From NCBI GenBank assembly GCA_021647805.1, contig JAKITZ010000030.1:1-15077 (forward strand): DNA of 15,077 bases. Direction: 5' to 3'. Each line of letters opens with the position of its first letter. The stretch's first letter is position 1. The notes under the pieces are model-generated. The model searched no databases. It was given only the letters and a program-made list of their open reading frames with translations, and was not told the DNA's origin. The position numbers and the translations under genes were made by a program. Below, piece by piece: positions 1 through 6,845 of the stretch. This stretch comes from Robiginitomaculum sp. (GTDB lineage Bacteria > Pseudomonadota > Alphaproteobacteria > Caulobacterales > Maricaulaceae).

Positions 1-118
1 GGCCAGAGGCTCCGATAAGCCGAGTCTTGTGGCCGCGAACCGGTCGCCCGGGATGCGGTGGTGATCATTCATCTAGGCCCGCCGTTACCAACGGGCTCGA
101 GCGGTCAACCCGGAAGCC
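1..118 (-). ncRNA. rnpB: 3' part of RNase P RNA (truncated rnpB)
   Basis: Read on the minus strand, this GC-rich stretch follows the 3' third of bacterial type A RNase P RNA, the catalytic RNA that trims tRNA 5' leaders. In order I see CCGGGT followed by a CTCGAGCC block, then a hairpin GCCCGTTG-GTAA-CGGCGGGC with a GNRA tetraloop (P18-like), then CCTAGATGAATGATC, nearly identical to the E. coli RNA. A second hairpin follows with CCGG-GCGA-CCGG (P19-like), then CGGCTTATCGG, the 3' strand of P4. The 5' two thirds should lie to the right, but M28 peptidase code is there instead, so the gene is truncated at its 5' side. The mature 3' end lies near position 1 or outside the window. The normally near-invariant ACAGAA before CGGCTTA reads ACAAGA, which may mean decay. 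The family call rests on remembered conserved sequence, not on a covariance model. Confidence 0.8.
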
Positions 119-427
119 GGGTATTTTTATCGCTCTGATCATATCTCGTTGGCAAAAAAAGGTGTGCCAATGCTTTATGGCGGTGGTGGTGCTGATTTGG
201 TTGTTGGCGGCAAAGAGGCCGGTGAGAAACTAGCGGCGACATATCGTTCTGATAATTACCATAAAGTCTCGGACGAGTATTCGGCTGATTGGGATATTAC
301 CGGCATGACACAGGACTTTGATATTCTGTATTTGGTTGGCGAGGCTATTTCTCGTGAAGGTGTCTGGCCAAACTGGTATAAGGGCAATGAGTTTAAGGCC
401 CTTCGTGACGCAATGATGGAAGAATAA
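107..427 (+). pseudogene. 3' remnant of an M28-family metallopeptidase gene
   Basis: The frame ending at the TAA at 425-427 encodes the C-terminus of an M28 (aminopeptidase Y-like) zinc peptidase. It begins with NPEAGYFYRSDH at 107-142 and continues through KKGVPMLYGGGGADLV, then NYHKVSDEY, where the His codon at 260-262 would be the last zinc ligand of the family. It ends with WPNWYKGNEFKALRDAMM, a typical tail of these exported enzymes. About 106 residues remain of a family usually around 500 or more. Family-like sequence stops abruptly near 107: further upstream the same frame has stops at 62-64 and 74-76 and the DNA is instead RNase P RNA on the other strand. A TTG at 149 could formally start a 92-residue ORF, but it lies inside the conserved region and is not a natural start. 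Its stop is 9 bases from the stop of the convergent regulator gene, with no terminator between. Confidence 0.75.
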
Positions 428-436
428 CCGAAGGTT

Positions 437-1882
437 TTAATATTCTCCACTCCAATAAGAATTTGATGCAAGTGGTTTGACGGGGGAGTTTTGTTTTTTG
501 CTGTCAAACAGATATGCAGACTTTGAGCGCTGGCCGCATTGCTGGCGCTCGCATATCTGACAATTTGCACCGATTGCGGTAGGCGATAATTCTCGTGTCT
601 CGCCCATTTTTTGCCCATATACCGTTTCCATGGCTCGATTGCTGGCGCAACCGAACACCATGATTTGCGAGTATGCAAATTGCTCTGACAAAGGGTCGCG
701 GGGTTCGGTGGCAAATGCTACACTAAGCAGGCGCGCGCCATCACCAAGTTCGACAAAATCCATTTGCGGTGCCGGGCTGTTAGCTAAACTGTTCCAGATA
801 TTCCATTTTGGGCAATTACCGCCAGCTTGGGCAAAGCCAAATGATTTATCACCGCCGCGATCAATTACAGTTCCTGCGCGATCCAAGCGCAAAAAGAATA
901 TTGGCAAACCCAACGAGCCAGGTTTGCGTAGACTTGCCAGCCGGCGAATTATCAGTTCAATATTGGTGTCGAATTTTGCCGACAGTCGTAATACGTCAAT
1001 TTGGTATTCATCGGCTTGCCCAGCAAACTGTTCGTATGGCAATAAAACGGCCATTGCGAAATATTTAGCCAGAAAGTTACGGTATAGATCTTTTGCCAGT
1101 TTGCCTGCCTCGGATAAGCGACTGTCCATAGATTTCTCGTCAAACAAGTCGCGTAATTCAAGGTGAGCAATTTGCACTAACATTTCAAAGCATGTTTGCT
1201 GCTGGTTTAGCAAATCAGACAGCAATAGTCGCCGTGAGTGTTGATCAAGCCGTCTTTGGTTCTGGCGCATTATATTTTGCGGCATGATACGGGTGCGAAT
1301 AGAGTGTAATTGTTGTAGCCTAGCGGATAATTGACGAAACATATCACGGCGGTCAAAAGATATTTCTGATGAAAACATCTCCGCTGCTTCTTCTATTTCT
1401 GGAAAATAATTATCATTTTCTTGAACCAGTTCACGCACGGTTTCTTCTGGTCTTTGTGCCAAGCCACCGAAGCTGGTTTCGCCAGAAACTTTTTCCGTAA
1501 GACCGGCTATGGTGTGTGCAAGGTTACGGTGGGCTTTGTGCAAATTTACAATGGCTTGCGCCCCCAATGGGTGTACTTCATTTAATTCTTTTAAGTCCTG
1601 ATCATCAAGTCCTAATGAAGCCAGAACTGGATCGCTGGCTGCTTCGCGCAATGCCAGAAAAGTTCTTTGTTCCGGCTCTGCGGAGAACACCGCTATGTCA
1701 AGGTCATATATTTCCACCAAACGGATCAAAACTTGCGCAGTAATTGGCCGTTGGTTGCGCTCCATCAAGTTAAGATAGCTTGCTGAAACGCTTAGTTCTT
1801 CGGCCATGCGTAACTGGGTGAGTTTTAGACTACGGCGAAGGCGTTTAAGTCTGGCGCCGGCAAATAATTTACGTTGTTTCAT
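437..1882 (-). CDS. XRE-family short-chain fatty-acyl regulator (ScfR/RamB type)
   Basis: This is a predicted cytoplasmic DNA-binding regulator of 481 residues. Residues 1-63 form a Cro/C1-type helix-turn-helix, with LTQLRMAEELSVSASYLN as the recognition region and the MERNQRPIT continuation typical of this family. The middle, about residues 190-300, resembles the IrrE/M78 domain, but I see no HExxH, so it is probably a sensor rather than a protease. The C-terminus carries a Cys cluster, CQICERQQC at 441-449, which the family normally has. RamB in Corynebacterium and ScfR-type proteins in proteobacteria control acetate, propionate and glyoxylate genes, and the divergent aceA-aceB pair fits that role. 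I chose the ATG at 1882 because family members begin close to KLFAGARLKRLRR and a weak AAGAGA lies upstream. In-frame alternatives are ATG 1906 and TTG 1918, which would run into an inverted repeat. Whether it activates or represses cannot be told. Confidence 0.85.
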   Translation of the reverse strand: MKQRKLFAGARLKRLRRSLKLTQLRMAEELSVSASYLNLMERNQRPITAQVLIRLVEIYDLDIAVFSAEPEQRTFLALREAASDPVLASLGLDDQDLKELNEVHPLGAQAIVNLHKAHRNLAHTIAGLTEKVSGETSFGGLAQRPEETVRELVQENDNYFPEIEEAAEMFSSEISFDRRDMFRQLSARLQQLHSIRTRIMPQNIMRQNQRRLDQHSRRLLLSDLLNQQQTCFEMLVQIAHLELRDLFDEKSMDSRLSEAGKLAKDLYRNFLAKYFAMAVLLPYEQFAGQADEYQIDVLRLSAKFDTNIELIIRRLASLRKPGSLGLPIFFLRLDRAGTVIDRGGDKSFGFAQAGGNCPKWNIWNSLANSPAPQMDFVELGDGARLLSVAFATEPRDPLSEQFAYSQIMVFGCASNRAMETVYGQKMGETRELSPTAIGANCQICERQQCGQRSKSAYLFDSKKQNSPVKPLASNSYWSGEY

Positions 1883-1906
1883 ATAAGTATGTTTTCTCTT
1901 ATCCAT

Positions 1907-1943
1907 CAACTTATCCAAAAACCGGTTTCCACTTTTTGGGTTG
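1907..1943. promoter_or_regulatory. Imperfect inverted repeat upstream of the regulator
   Basis: The arms are CAAC (1907-1910) plus CCAAAAA (1915-1921) on the left, and TTTTTGG (1933-1939) plus GTTG (1940-1943) on the right. All 11 arm positions pair, with a 4-base TTAT bulge and an 11-base loop, ccggtttccac. It lies 25 bases upstream of the chosen start of the regulator, inside the divergent control region. It could be an autoregulatory operator, a hairpin in the regulator's leader, or an intergenic repeat. It has no T-run of the right orientation for a strong terminator. Confidence 0.4.
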
Positions 1944-1955
1944 ATGGAATATTAT

Positions 1956-2000
1956 TTACAGCATTTACAATATTACAAGAAAAAAATTACAAAACTTACA
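1956..2000 (+). repeat. Five TTACA repeats upstream of aceA, candidate operator array
   Basis: TTACA occurs five times in 45 bases in the same orientation, starting at 1956, 1965, 1973, 1987 and 1996. The steps are 9, 8, 14 and 9 bases, close to one turn of the helix or a little over. The array sits between the divergent regulator and aceA, about 95-140 bases before the aceA start. That position suits a multi-site operator for the regulator. The repeats are seen directly; the binding role is inferred, and AT-rich intergenic DNA makes some short repeats expected. Confidence 0.4.
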
Positions 2001-2095
2001 TCTAAACCTCATTTTTCTCGACCTTTGTTCAGGTTCCGCTAAAAACACATGGAAGTAATTTATCTGGAAAATGTTAGCATATAGGGAGAGAGAAG

Positions 2096-3379
2096 ATGAG
2101 TAATAACTTTAAGGAATTGGTTCCAAATACTGCAAATGATAGGTTTGAGGGTATCAAACGTAATTACAGTGCTGATGAAGTTGCGCGCCTAAAGGGGTCA
2201 GTTGATATTGCTCATACATTGGCCGATCGTGGTGCAAAAAAGTTGTGGGATTTGCTAAAAACCGAAGACTATGTAAATGCTTTGGGGGCTTTATCAGGCA
2301 ATCAGGCTATGCAAATGGCTAGAGCCGGCTTAAAGGCAATATATCTTTCTGGCTGGCAGGTGGCGGCGGATAATAATACCGCCGGCGCGACATATCCTGA
2401 TCAGTCATTATATCCGGCAAATTCCGGGCCGGAATTGGCAAAGAAAATCAACCGGACTTTACAGCGTGCCGATCAAGTGGAGCACGCTGAGGGCGGGGCG
2501 CAGCGCGATTGGTTTTTGCCAATAGTTGCCGATGCTGAAGCTGGGTTTGGCGGGCCGTTAAATTGCTATGAGATAATGAAAGCCTATATCGAGGCCGGAG
2601 CTGCCGGTGTACATTTTGAAGATCAATTGGCTTCCGAGAAAAAATGCGGTCATTTGGGTGGTAAGGTTTTAATCCCGACCAAGGCGCATATCCGTAATCT
2701 TAATGCCGCTCGTTTGGCGGCTGATGTAAGTGGGGTTTCCACTTTGGTTATTGCCAGAACCGATGCCGAAAGTGCGAAACTGCTCACCTCTGATATTGAT
2801 GAGCGGGATCACGAGTTTATTGATCATTCGCAAGGCCGCACACCAGAAGGGTTCTATCGCTTAAAAGATAATACCGGAGTTGAGCATTGTATCAAGCGTG
2901 GTTTGGCCTATGCGCCATATTGTGATCTTATCTGGTGGGAAACCTCAAAACCAAATCTTGATGATGCCAGGCGTTTTGCCGAGGCTATTCAGGATAAATA
3001 CCCCGGTAAGATGATGGCTTATAATTGCTCGCCCAGTTTTAATTGGGAGGCCAATCTCGACAAAGAAACTATTGCCAAATATCAACAAGAACTTGGTGCA
3101 ATGGGTTACAAGTTCCAATTCGTGACACTGGCCGGTTTTCATCAGTTGAACTTTGGTATGTTCGAGTTGGCGCGTGGCTATCGCGATCGCGGTATGGCGG
3201 CCTATTCCGAACTGCAACAGGCAGAATTTGCTTCTGAAAAGCACGGATATACTGCGACCCGTCACCAAAGAGAGGTTGGTACTGGGTATTTTGACGCGGT
3301 TGCTAATACCATTTCTGGTGGACAATCTTCAACAACGGCCTTGTCAGAATCTACCGAAGCTGATCAATTCAAGGCTTAG
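2096..3379 (+). CDS. aceA: Isocitrate lyase
   Basis: This enzyme cleaves isocitrate to glyoxylate and succinate, the first step of the glyoxylate shunt in the cytoplasm. The 427-residue product has the usual length of bacterial isocitrate lyases (about 430). Family signatures run throughout: SGWQVAADNN near residue 85, ADAEAGFGG in the Mg-binding region, KKCGHLGGKV with catalytic Cys184 (Cys195 in E. coli), IARTDAE, and YNCSPSFNW at 309-317. The ATG at 2096 is preceded by GGAG at 2085-2088, a good ribosome binding site 7 bases away. Downstream, aceB starts 18 bases after the stop, so the two are very likely one operon. The divergent ScfR/RamB-type gene and the repeats between them suggest carbon-source control. 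Family members include methylisocitrate lyases, but the C-G-H-L-G-G-K motif and the neighbouring malate synthase favour isocitrate lyase. Confidence 0.97.
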   Translation: MSNNFKELVPNTANDRFEGIKRNYSADEVARLKGSVDIAHTLADRGAKKLWDLLKTEDYVNALGALSGNQAMQMARAGLKAIYLSGWQVAADNNTAGATYPDQSLYPANSGPELAKKINRTLQRADQVEHAEGGAQRDWFLPIVADAEAGFGGPLNCYEIMKAYIEAGAAGVHFEDQLASEKKCGHLGGKVLIPTKAHIRNLNAARLAADVSGVSTLVIARTDAESAKLLTSDIDERDHEFIDHSQGRTPEGFYRLKDNTGVEHCIKRGLAYAPYCDLIWWETSKPNLDDARRFAEAIQDKYPGKMMAYNCSPSFNWEANLDKETIAKYQQELGAMGYKFQFVTLAGFHQLNFGMFELARGYRDRGMAAYSELQQAEFASEKHGYTATRHQREVGTGYFDAVANTISGGQSSTTALSESTEADQFKA

Positions 3380-3397
3380 AATTTATCAGGGGTTAAA

Positions 3398-5011
3398 ATG
3401 AACCAGCAAATATCCGTACCCAAGGGCGTAAAAATTAATGGCAAGATGAGTGCGGGTTATGTCGAGATATTAAGTTATCAAGCATTGGAGTTTTTGGCAG
3501 AGTTACATCGCAAGTTTCATTCTTCGCGGGAGCAATTACTGCAAAACCGCGATGAATTGCAGCAACAGCTAAATGCTGGACTTGATCCTGATTTCAAATC
3601 AGAAACTTTGGCTATTCGTCAAGGCGATTGGAAAGTCCGCCCCTGTCCGGCCGATCTGTCGGATCGGCGGGTGGAGATAACCGGGCCGGTTGATCGCAAA
3701 ATGATCATCAATGCGCTTAATTGCGGTGCAAAAGTATTTATGGCTGATTTCGAAGATGCTTCCAGCCCAAGCTGGAGTAATATGCTTGATGGGCAGGTTA
3801 ATTTACGTGATGCAAATTTGCGAACTATTGAATTTATCCACCCGACCAAAGACAAAACATATCGGCTAAATGATGATCCGGCGGTTTTACTGGTTCGCCC
3901 CAGAGGCTGGCATTTGCATGAAGCGCATTTAACTATTGACGGTCAACCAATTTCAGCCAGCTTGTTCGATTTTGGTTTGTACCTGTTTCATAATCATAAG
4001 GCACTACGCAATCTGCAATCAGGGCCGTATTATTATTTACCAAAACTGGAAAATGCCGATGAAGCCAGATTATGGAATTTGGTCATTTTTCATGCGCAAT
4101 CCTATCTTGGCTTAGCTGTTGGTACGGTTCGGGTTACGGTATTGATCGAGACCTTGCTGGCTTCAATGCAACTTGATGAAATTCTTTATGAACTGCGCGA
4201 TCATATTTGCGGGTTGAATTGTGGCCGCTGGGATTACATTTTTAGTTATATTAAGAGCTTTCAAAAACGATCTGACAAGATTTTGCCAGAGCGGGCGCAA
4301 GTGACAATGACTTCGGGCTTTATGCGAGCATATTCGTTGAATGTTATCGAAGTTTGTCATCGTCGCGGGGCGCATGCAATGGGGGGCATGGCGGCGCAAA
4401 TTCCGGTGAAGAATGATGATGCGGCCAATGAGGCAGCCTACGCCAAGGTGCGCGATGATAAATTGCGCGAGGTTAAAGACGGCCATGATGGTACGTGGGT
4501 GGCACACCCGGCCATGGTAAAACTGGCCATGCAGGTGTTTGATGAATTCATGCCAGAATCCAACCAATTGCAGCGGCAAAACGGCTATACTGTAGAGGCC
4601 AGCCAATTAACCCAGCCAAGTGATGGAGCGATCACTATCGAGGGGGTGCGGGCTAATATTGAAGTTGGTGTGCTTTATTTGTCTGCGTGGCTTTGCGGGT
4701 TTGGCGCGGTTCCAATTCATAATTTAATGGAAGATGCCGCTACCGCAGAAATATCGCGGGCGCAATTATGGCAATGGCGCAAGCATCAGGCAAAACTGGA
4801 TACCGGTGAAATCGTCACTGCAGAATTGCTTGAAGAACAGTTCGCCTTGGTCGAGGCGGAATTGCAACAAGGATTGAGCGCGGCTGAATACGCATCAAGA
4901 CGGATTGATGCAGGAATGAAAATCATGCGGGATATGGTGTTTGCTGATGATTTTGCCGAATTCCTAACGATACCGGCTTATGAAGTTTTGATTGTAGGTG
5001 ATCGCAATTAG
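3398..5011 (+). CDS. aceB: Malate synthase A
   Basis: This enzyme condenses glyoxylate with acetyl-CoA to malate, the second step of the glyoxylate shunt. The length, 537 residues, fits the short A form (E. coli AceB is 533) and not the roughly 720-residue G form. The family signature RDHICGLNCGRWDYIF is at 267-282. Other conserved parts are KVFMADFEDASSP from 112, RPRGWHLHEAH at 168-178 with the substrate-binding Arg, TVLIET near 247-252 with a metal-ligand Glu, and NLMEDAATAEISR from 442, where Asp446 is the likely catalytic base. It follows aceA by 18 bases with a weak GGGG-type ribosome binding site, so the pair should be co-transcribed. No isocitrate dehydrogenase kinase gene lies nearby. 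Nothing looks truncated, and I see no strong terminator in the 151 bases before tig. Confidence 0.97.
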   Translation: MNQQISVPKGVKINGKMSAGYVEILSYQALEFLAELHRKFHSSREQLLQNRDELQQQLNAGLDPDFKSETLAIRQGDWKVRPCPADLSDRRVEITGPVDRKMIINALNCGAKVFMADFEDASSPSWSNMLDGQVNLRDANLRTIEFIHPTKDKTYRLNDDPAVLLVRPRGWHLHEAHLTIDGQPISASLFDFGLYLFHNHKALRNLQSGPYYYLPKLENADEARLWNLVIFHAQSYLGLAVGTVRVTVLIETLLASMQLDEILYELRDHICGLNCGRWDYIFSYIKSFQKRSDKILPERAQVTMTSGFMRAYSLNVIEVCHRRGAHAMGGMAAQIPVKNDDAANEAAYAKVRDDKLREVKDGHDGTWVAHPAMVKLAMQVFDEFMPESNQLQRQNGYTVEASQLTQPSDGAITIEGVRANIEVGVLYLSAWLCGFGAVPIHNLMEDAATAEISRAQLWQWRKHQAKLDTGEIVTAELLEEQFALVEAELQQGLSAAEYASRRIDAGMKIMRDMVFADDFAEFLTIPAYEVLIVGDRN

Positions 5012-5110
5012 CTGCAAATGCCTTTTTAAGTGAAAAGCCCCGTTGCGTGGCGGGCAAACTCATGACATAAGGCGCAACTGTCGTGATAAAAACGGCTGAA
5101 TATTAGTGTT

Positions 5111-5139
5111 TTGCGTGATTCCCGCGCGTATTTTAATAA
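5111..5139 (+). promoter_or_regulatory. Candidate sigma70-type promoter for tig
   Basis: TTGCGT (5111-5116) and TAATAA (5134-5139) are separated by 17 bases and lie 23 bases before the tig start codon. The -35 keeps the TTG core and the -10 keeps four of six consensus bases. The call is from pattern only, and short AT-rich matches are easy to find. Confidence 0.35.
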
Positions 5140-5162
5140 ACTTAACAACCCGGACCAGAACC

Positions 5163-6644
5163 ATGCAGGTTAAAGAAACTAAATCAGAAGGCCTAAGCCG
5201 TACTTATGACGTTGTTATCACGGTGGCCGAGCTTGAAACCAAGCTAGATGCGAAAATCAAAGAAGTTCAACCAGAGGTCTCGTTAAAGGGATTTCGTCCG
5301 GGCAAAGTTCCGCCAGCGCATATCAAACGTATGTTTGGTAAGTCTATGATGGGCGAGCTGGTGCAAAATGCCATGGATGAAGCCAGCAAAAAGGCGCTTA
5401 ACGACAATAATATTAAGCCGGCTGGTAATCCGCAATTCAACCTTGAAACCGAAGCTGACGATGTGATCGCTGGCAAGGCTGATCTGAAATTTAATATCAA
5501 TGTTGATATTATGCCAGAATTCACTCCGGCTGATCCGGCCAAGTTGTCGATTGAACGTCCAGTTTGTGAAGTAGGTGATAAAGAAGTCGATGAGGCTATC
5601 ATCCGTATTGCTGGTGATCAAAAAACTTTCAAAGATAAAAGTGCAAAATCTAAAGCTGTTGATGGCGATGCGGTGGTTATTGACTTTACGGGAAGTATTG
5701 ACGGCGAAAAGTTTGATGGTGGTTCTGCTGAAGATGCAGAGATTGTTATCGGAGCCGGACAATTCATTCCCGGATTTGAAGAGCAATTACTTGGCGCCAA
5801 AAAGGGCGATACCCCAAGTCTAAACGTCACATTCCCTGACGATTATCAAGCCGCTCACTTGGCTGGTAAAGAAGCCGTGTTTGAGACTGTGGTCAAAATG
5901 GTCAAGGGGCCAACGGAGACTAAAATTGATGATGAACTGGCCACCCAGTTAGGACTTTCATCACTTGATTCGTTAAAAGACGCTATTCGCCAAAATATCG
6001 AAAGCGAATATAAGAACCAGTCTCGCGCTCGTTCAAAGCGTCGTATTCTTGACGCGCTTGATGCAGAACATGATTTTCCTTTGCCGCCGGGCATGGTTGA
6101 TGCCGAGTTCCAGCAAATTTGGCAACAGGTAGAGGCCGATATTAAAGAGGGCAATGTTGATGACGAGGACAAGGGTAAGTCCGAAGATGATCTAAAAGCT
6201 GAATATTTGAAAATTTCTGAACGACGGGTTCGTTTGGGTTTGGTTTTGGCTGAAATTGGTCAGCAAAATAATATTACCGTGGCCGCCGAAGAAGTTTCAC
6301 GGGCAATAAACCAAGAAGCTATGCGCTATCAAGGGCAGGAAAAACAGGTTGTTGAGTATTTCCAGAAAAACCCAGAGGCTCAAGCTAGACTGCGTGCGCC
6401 AATTTTTGAAGAAAAAGTTGTCGACTTCATGCTGGAACTGGCAAAGGTTAAAGACGTTAAGGTAAGCCGCGATGAGTTGTTTGCTGATGATGATGCACCG
6501 GGGGCTGCAACTAAAGTCAAAAAGAAGCCTGCGGCCAAGAAAAAAACCGCGGCAAAAAAAGCTCCAACTAAAAAGACTGCTGCTACTAAAAAGCCGGCAG
6601 CCAAGAAACCGGCAGTAAAAAAGAAACCTGCTACTAAAAAGTAA
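5163..6644 (+). CDS. tig: Trigger factor (ribosome-bound chaperone/prolyl isomerase) with Lys-rich tail
   Basis: Trigger factor binds next to the ribosome exit tunnel and shields and folds nascent chains. The 493-residue product has the ribosome-binding signature GFRPGK at 43-48 in the N-domain. An FKBP-type prolyl isomerase domain lies at about 167-252 (GDAVVIDFTGSIDG, GAGQFIPGFEEQL), followed by the helical C-terminal chaperone domain. Residues 451-493 form a tail almost wholly of Lys, Ala, Pro and Thr that the E. coli protein lacks. I chose the ATG at 5163 because family homology (MQVKETKSEGLSR) begins there; an upstream GTG at 5106 adds 19 residues without family character. The ribosome binding site is weak (GGACC). 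Downstream come clpP, clpX and lon, the usual alphaproteobacterial order, linking folding and degradation of new proteins. Confidence 0.97.
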   Translation: MQVKETKSEGLSRTYDVVITVAELETKLDAKIKEVQPEVSLKGFRPGKVPPAHIKRMFGKSMMGELVQNAMDEASKKALNDNNIKPAGNPQFNLETEADDVIAGKADLKFNINVDIMPEFTPADPAKLSIERPVCEVGDKEVDEAIIRIAGDQKTFKDKSAKSKAVDGDAVVIDFTGSIDGEKFDGGSAEDAEIVIGAGQFIPGFEEQLLGAKKGDTPSLNVTFPDDYQAAHLAGKEAVFETVVKMVKGPTETKIDDELATQLGLSSLDSLKDAIRQNIESEYKNQSRARSKRRILDALDAEHDFPLPPGMVDAEFQQIWQQVEADIKEGNVDDEDKGKSEDDLKAEYLKISERRVRLGLVLAEIGQQNNITVAAEEVSRAINQEAMRYQGQEKQVVEYFQKNPEAQARLRAPIFEEKVVDFMLELAKVKDVKVSRDELFADDDAPGAATKVKKKPAAKKKTAAKKAPTKKTAATKKPAAKKPAVKKKPATKK

Positions 6645-6679
6645 TTTAAGCTGTTTTTTTGAAGTTTTATCGAATTTGA

Positions 6680-6720
6680 CGGCCAAATGGTGTGTAAATA
6701 CTGTTTGGCCGCATTCTTTT
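6680..6720 (+). terminator. Possible intrinsic terminator after tig
   Basis: CGGCCAAA (6680-6687) pairs perfectly with TTTGGCCG (6704-6711) across a 16-base loop, and CATTCTTTT follows. The stem is 8 bp, while the loop is long and the T-run is short and interrupted. It is therefore weaker than the terminators after clpX and hupB and could let some transcription through to clpP. Confidence 0.45.
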
Positions 6721-6845
6721 GTGGATAAGTTCTTTGAAAAGCACTGTTCTTAACTAATTTGCTACTTTCTGCGGTTCCACTTGCGAATCTATAGGTAACA
6801 CACAATATGTTGCTAGAGATTTGGTTTGACGATGAATAGCGAGAA

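Noticed and set aside
108..128. Terminator-like hairpin acccgg-aag-ccgggt followed by attttt
   Set aside because: The same bases encode PEAGYFY of the peptidase in frame, and the palindrome is at least partly shared with RNase P RNA; there is no gene end on the plus strand to terminate.
27..233. 68-residue plus-strand ORF at the left edge
   Set aside because: It crosses the rnpB antisense and a second frame of the M28 peptidase; its protein resembles nothing and the neighbouring frame carries the peptidase motifs.
437..5011. A complete fatty-acid or propionate island
   Set aside because: Only the regulator, isocitrate lyase and malate synthase are present; no methylcitrate-cycle or acyl-CoA genes adjoin them.
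5040..5091. Possible structured RNA or tRNA remnant between aceB and tig
   Set aside because: GTTGCG/CGCAAC arms and a GCCCCG/CGGGC stem are visible, but no cloverleaf or known RNA motif forms.
5106..5162. Upstream GTG start extending trigger factor by 19 residues
   Set aside because: The extra residues have no family similarity and cover the candidate promoter; the ATG at 5163 matches the normal N-terminus.
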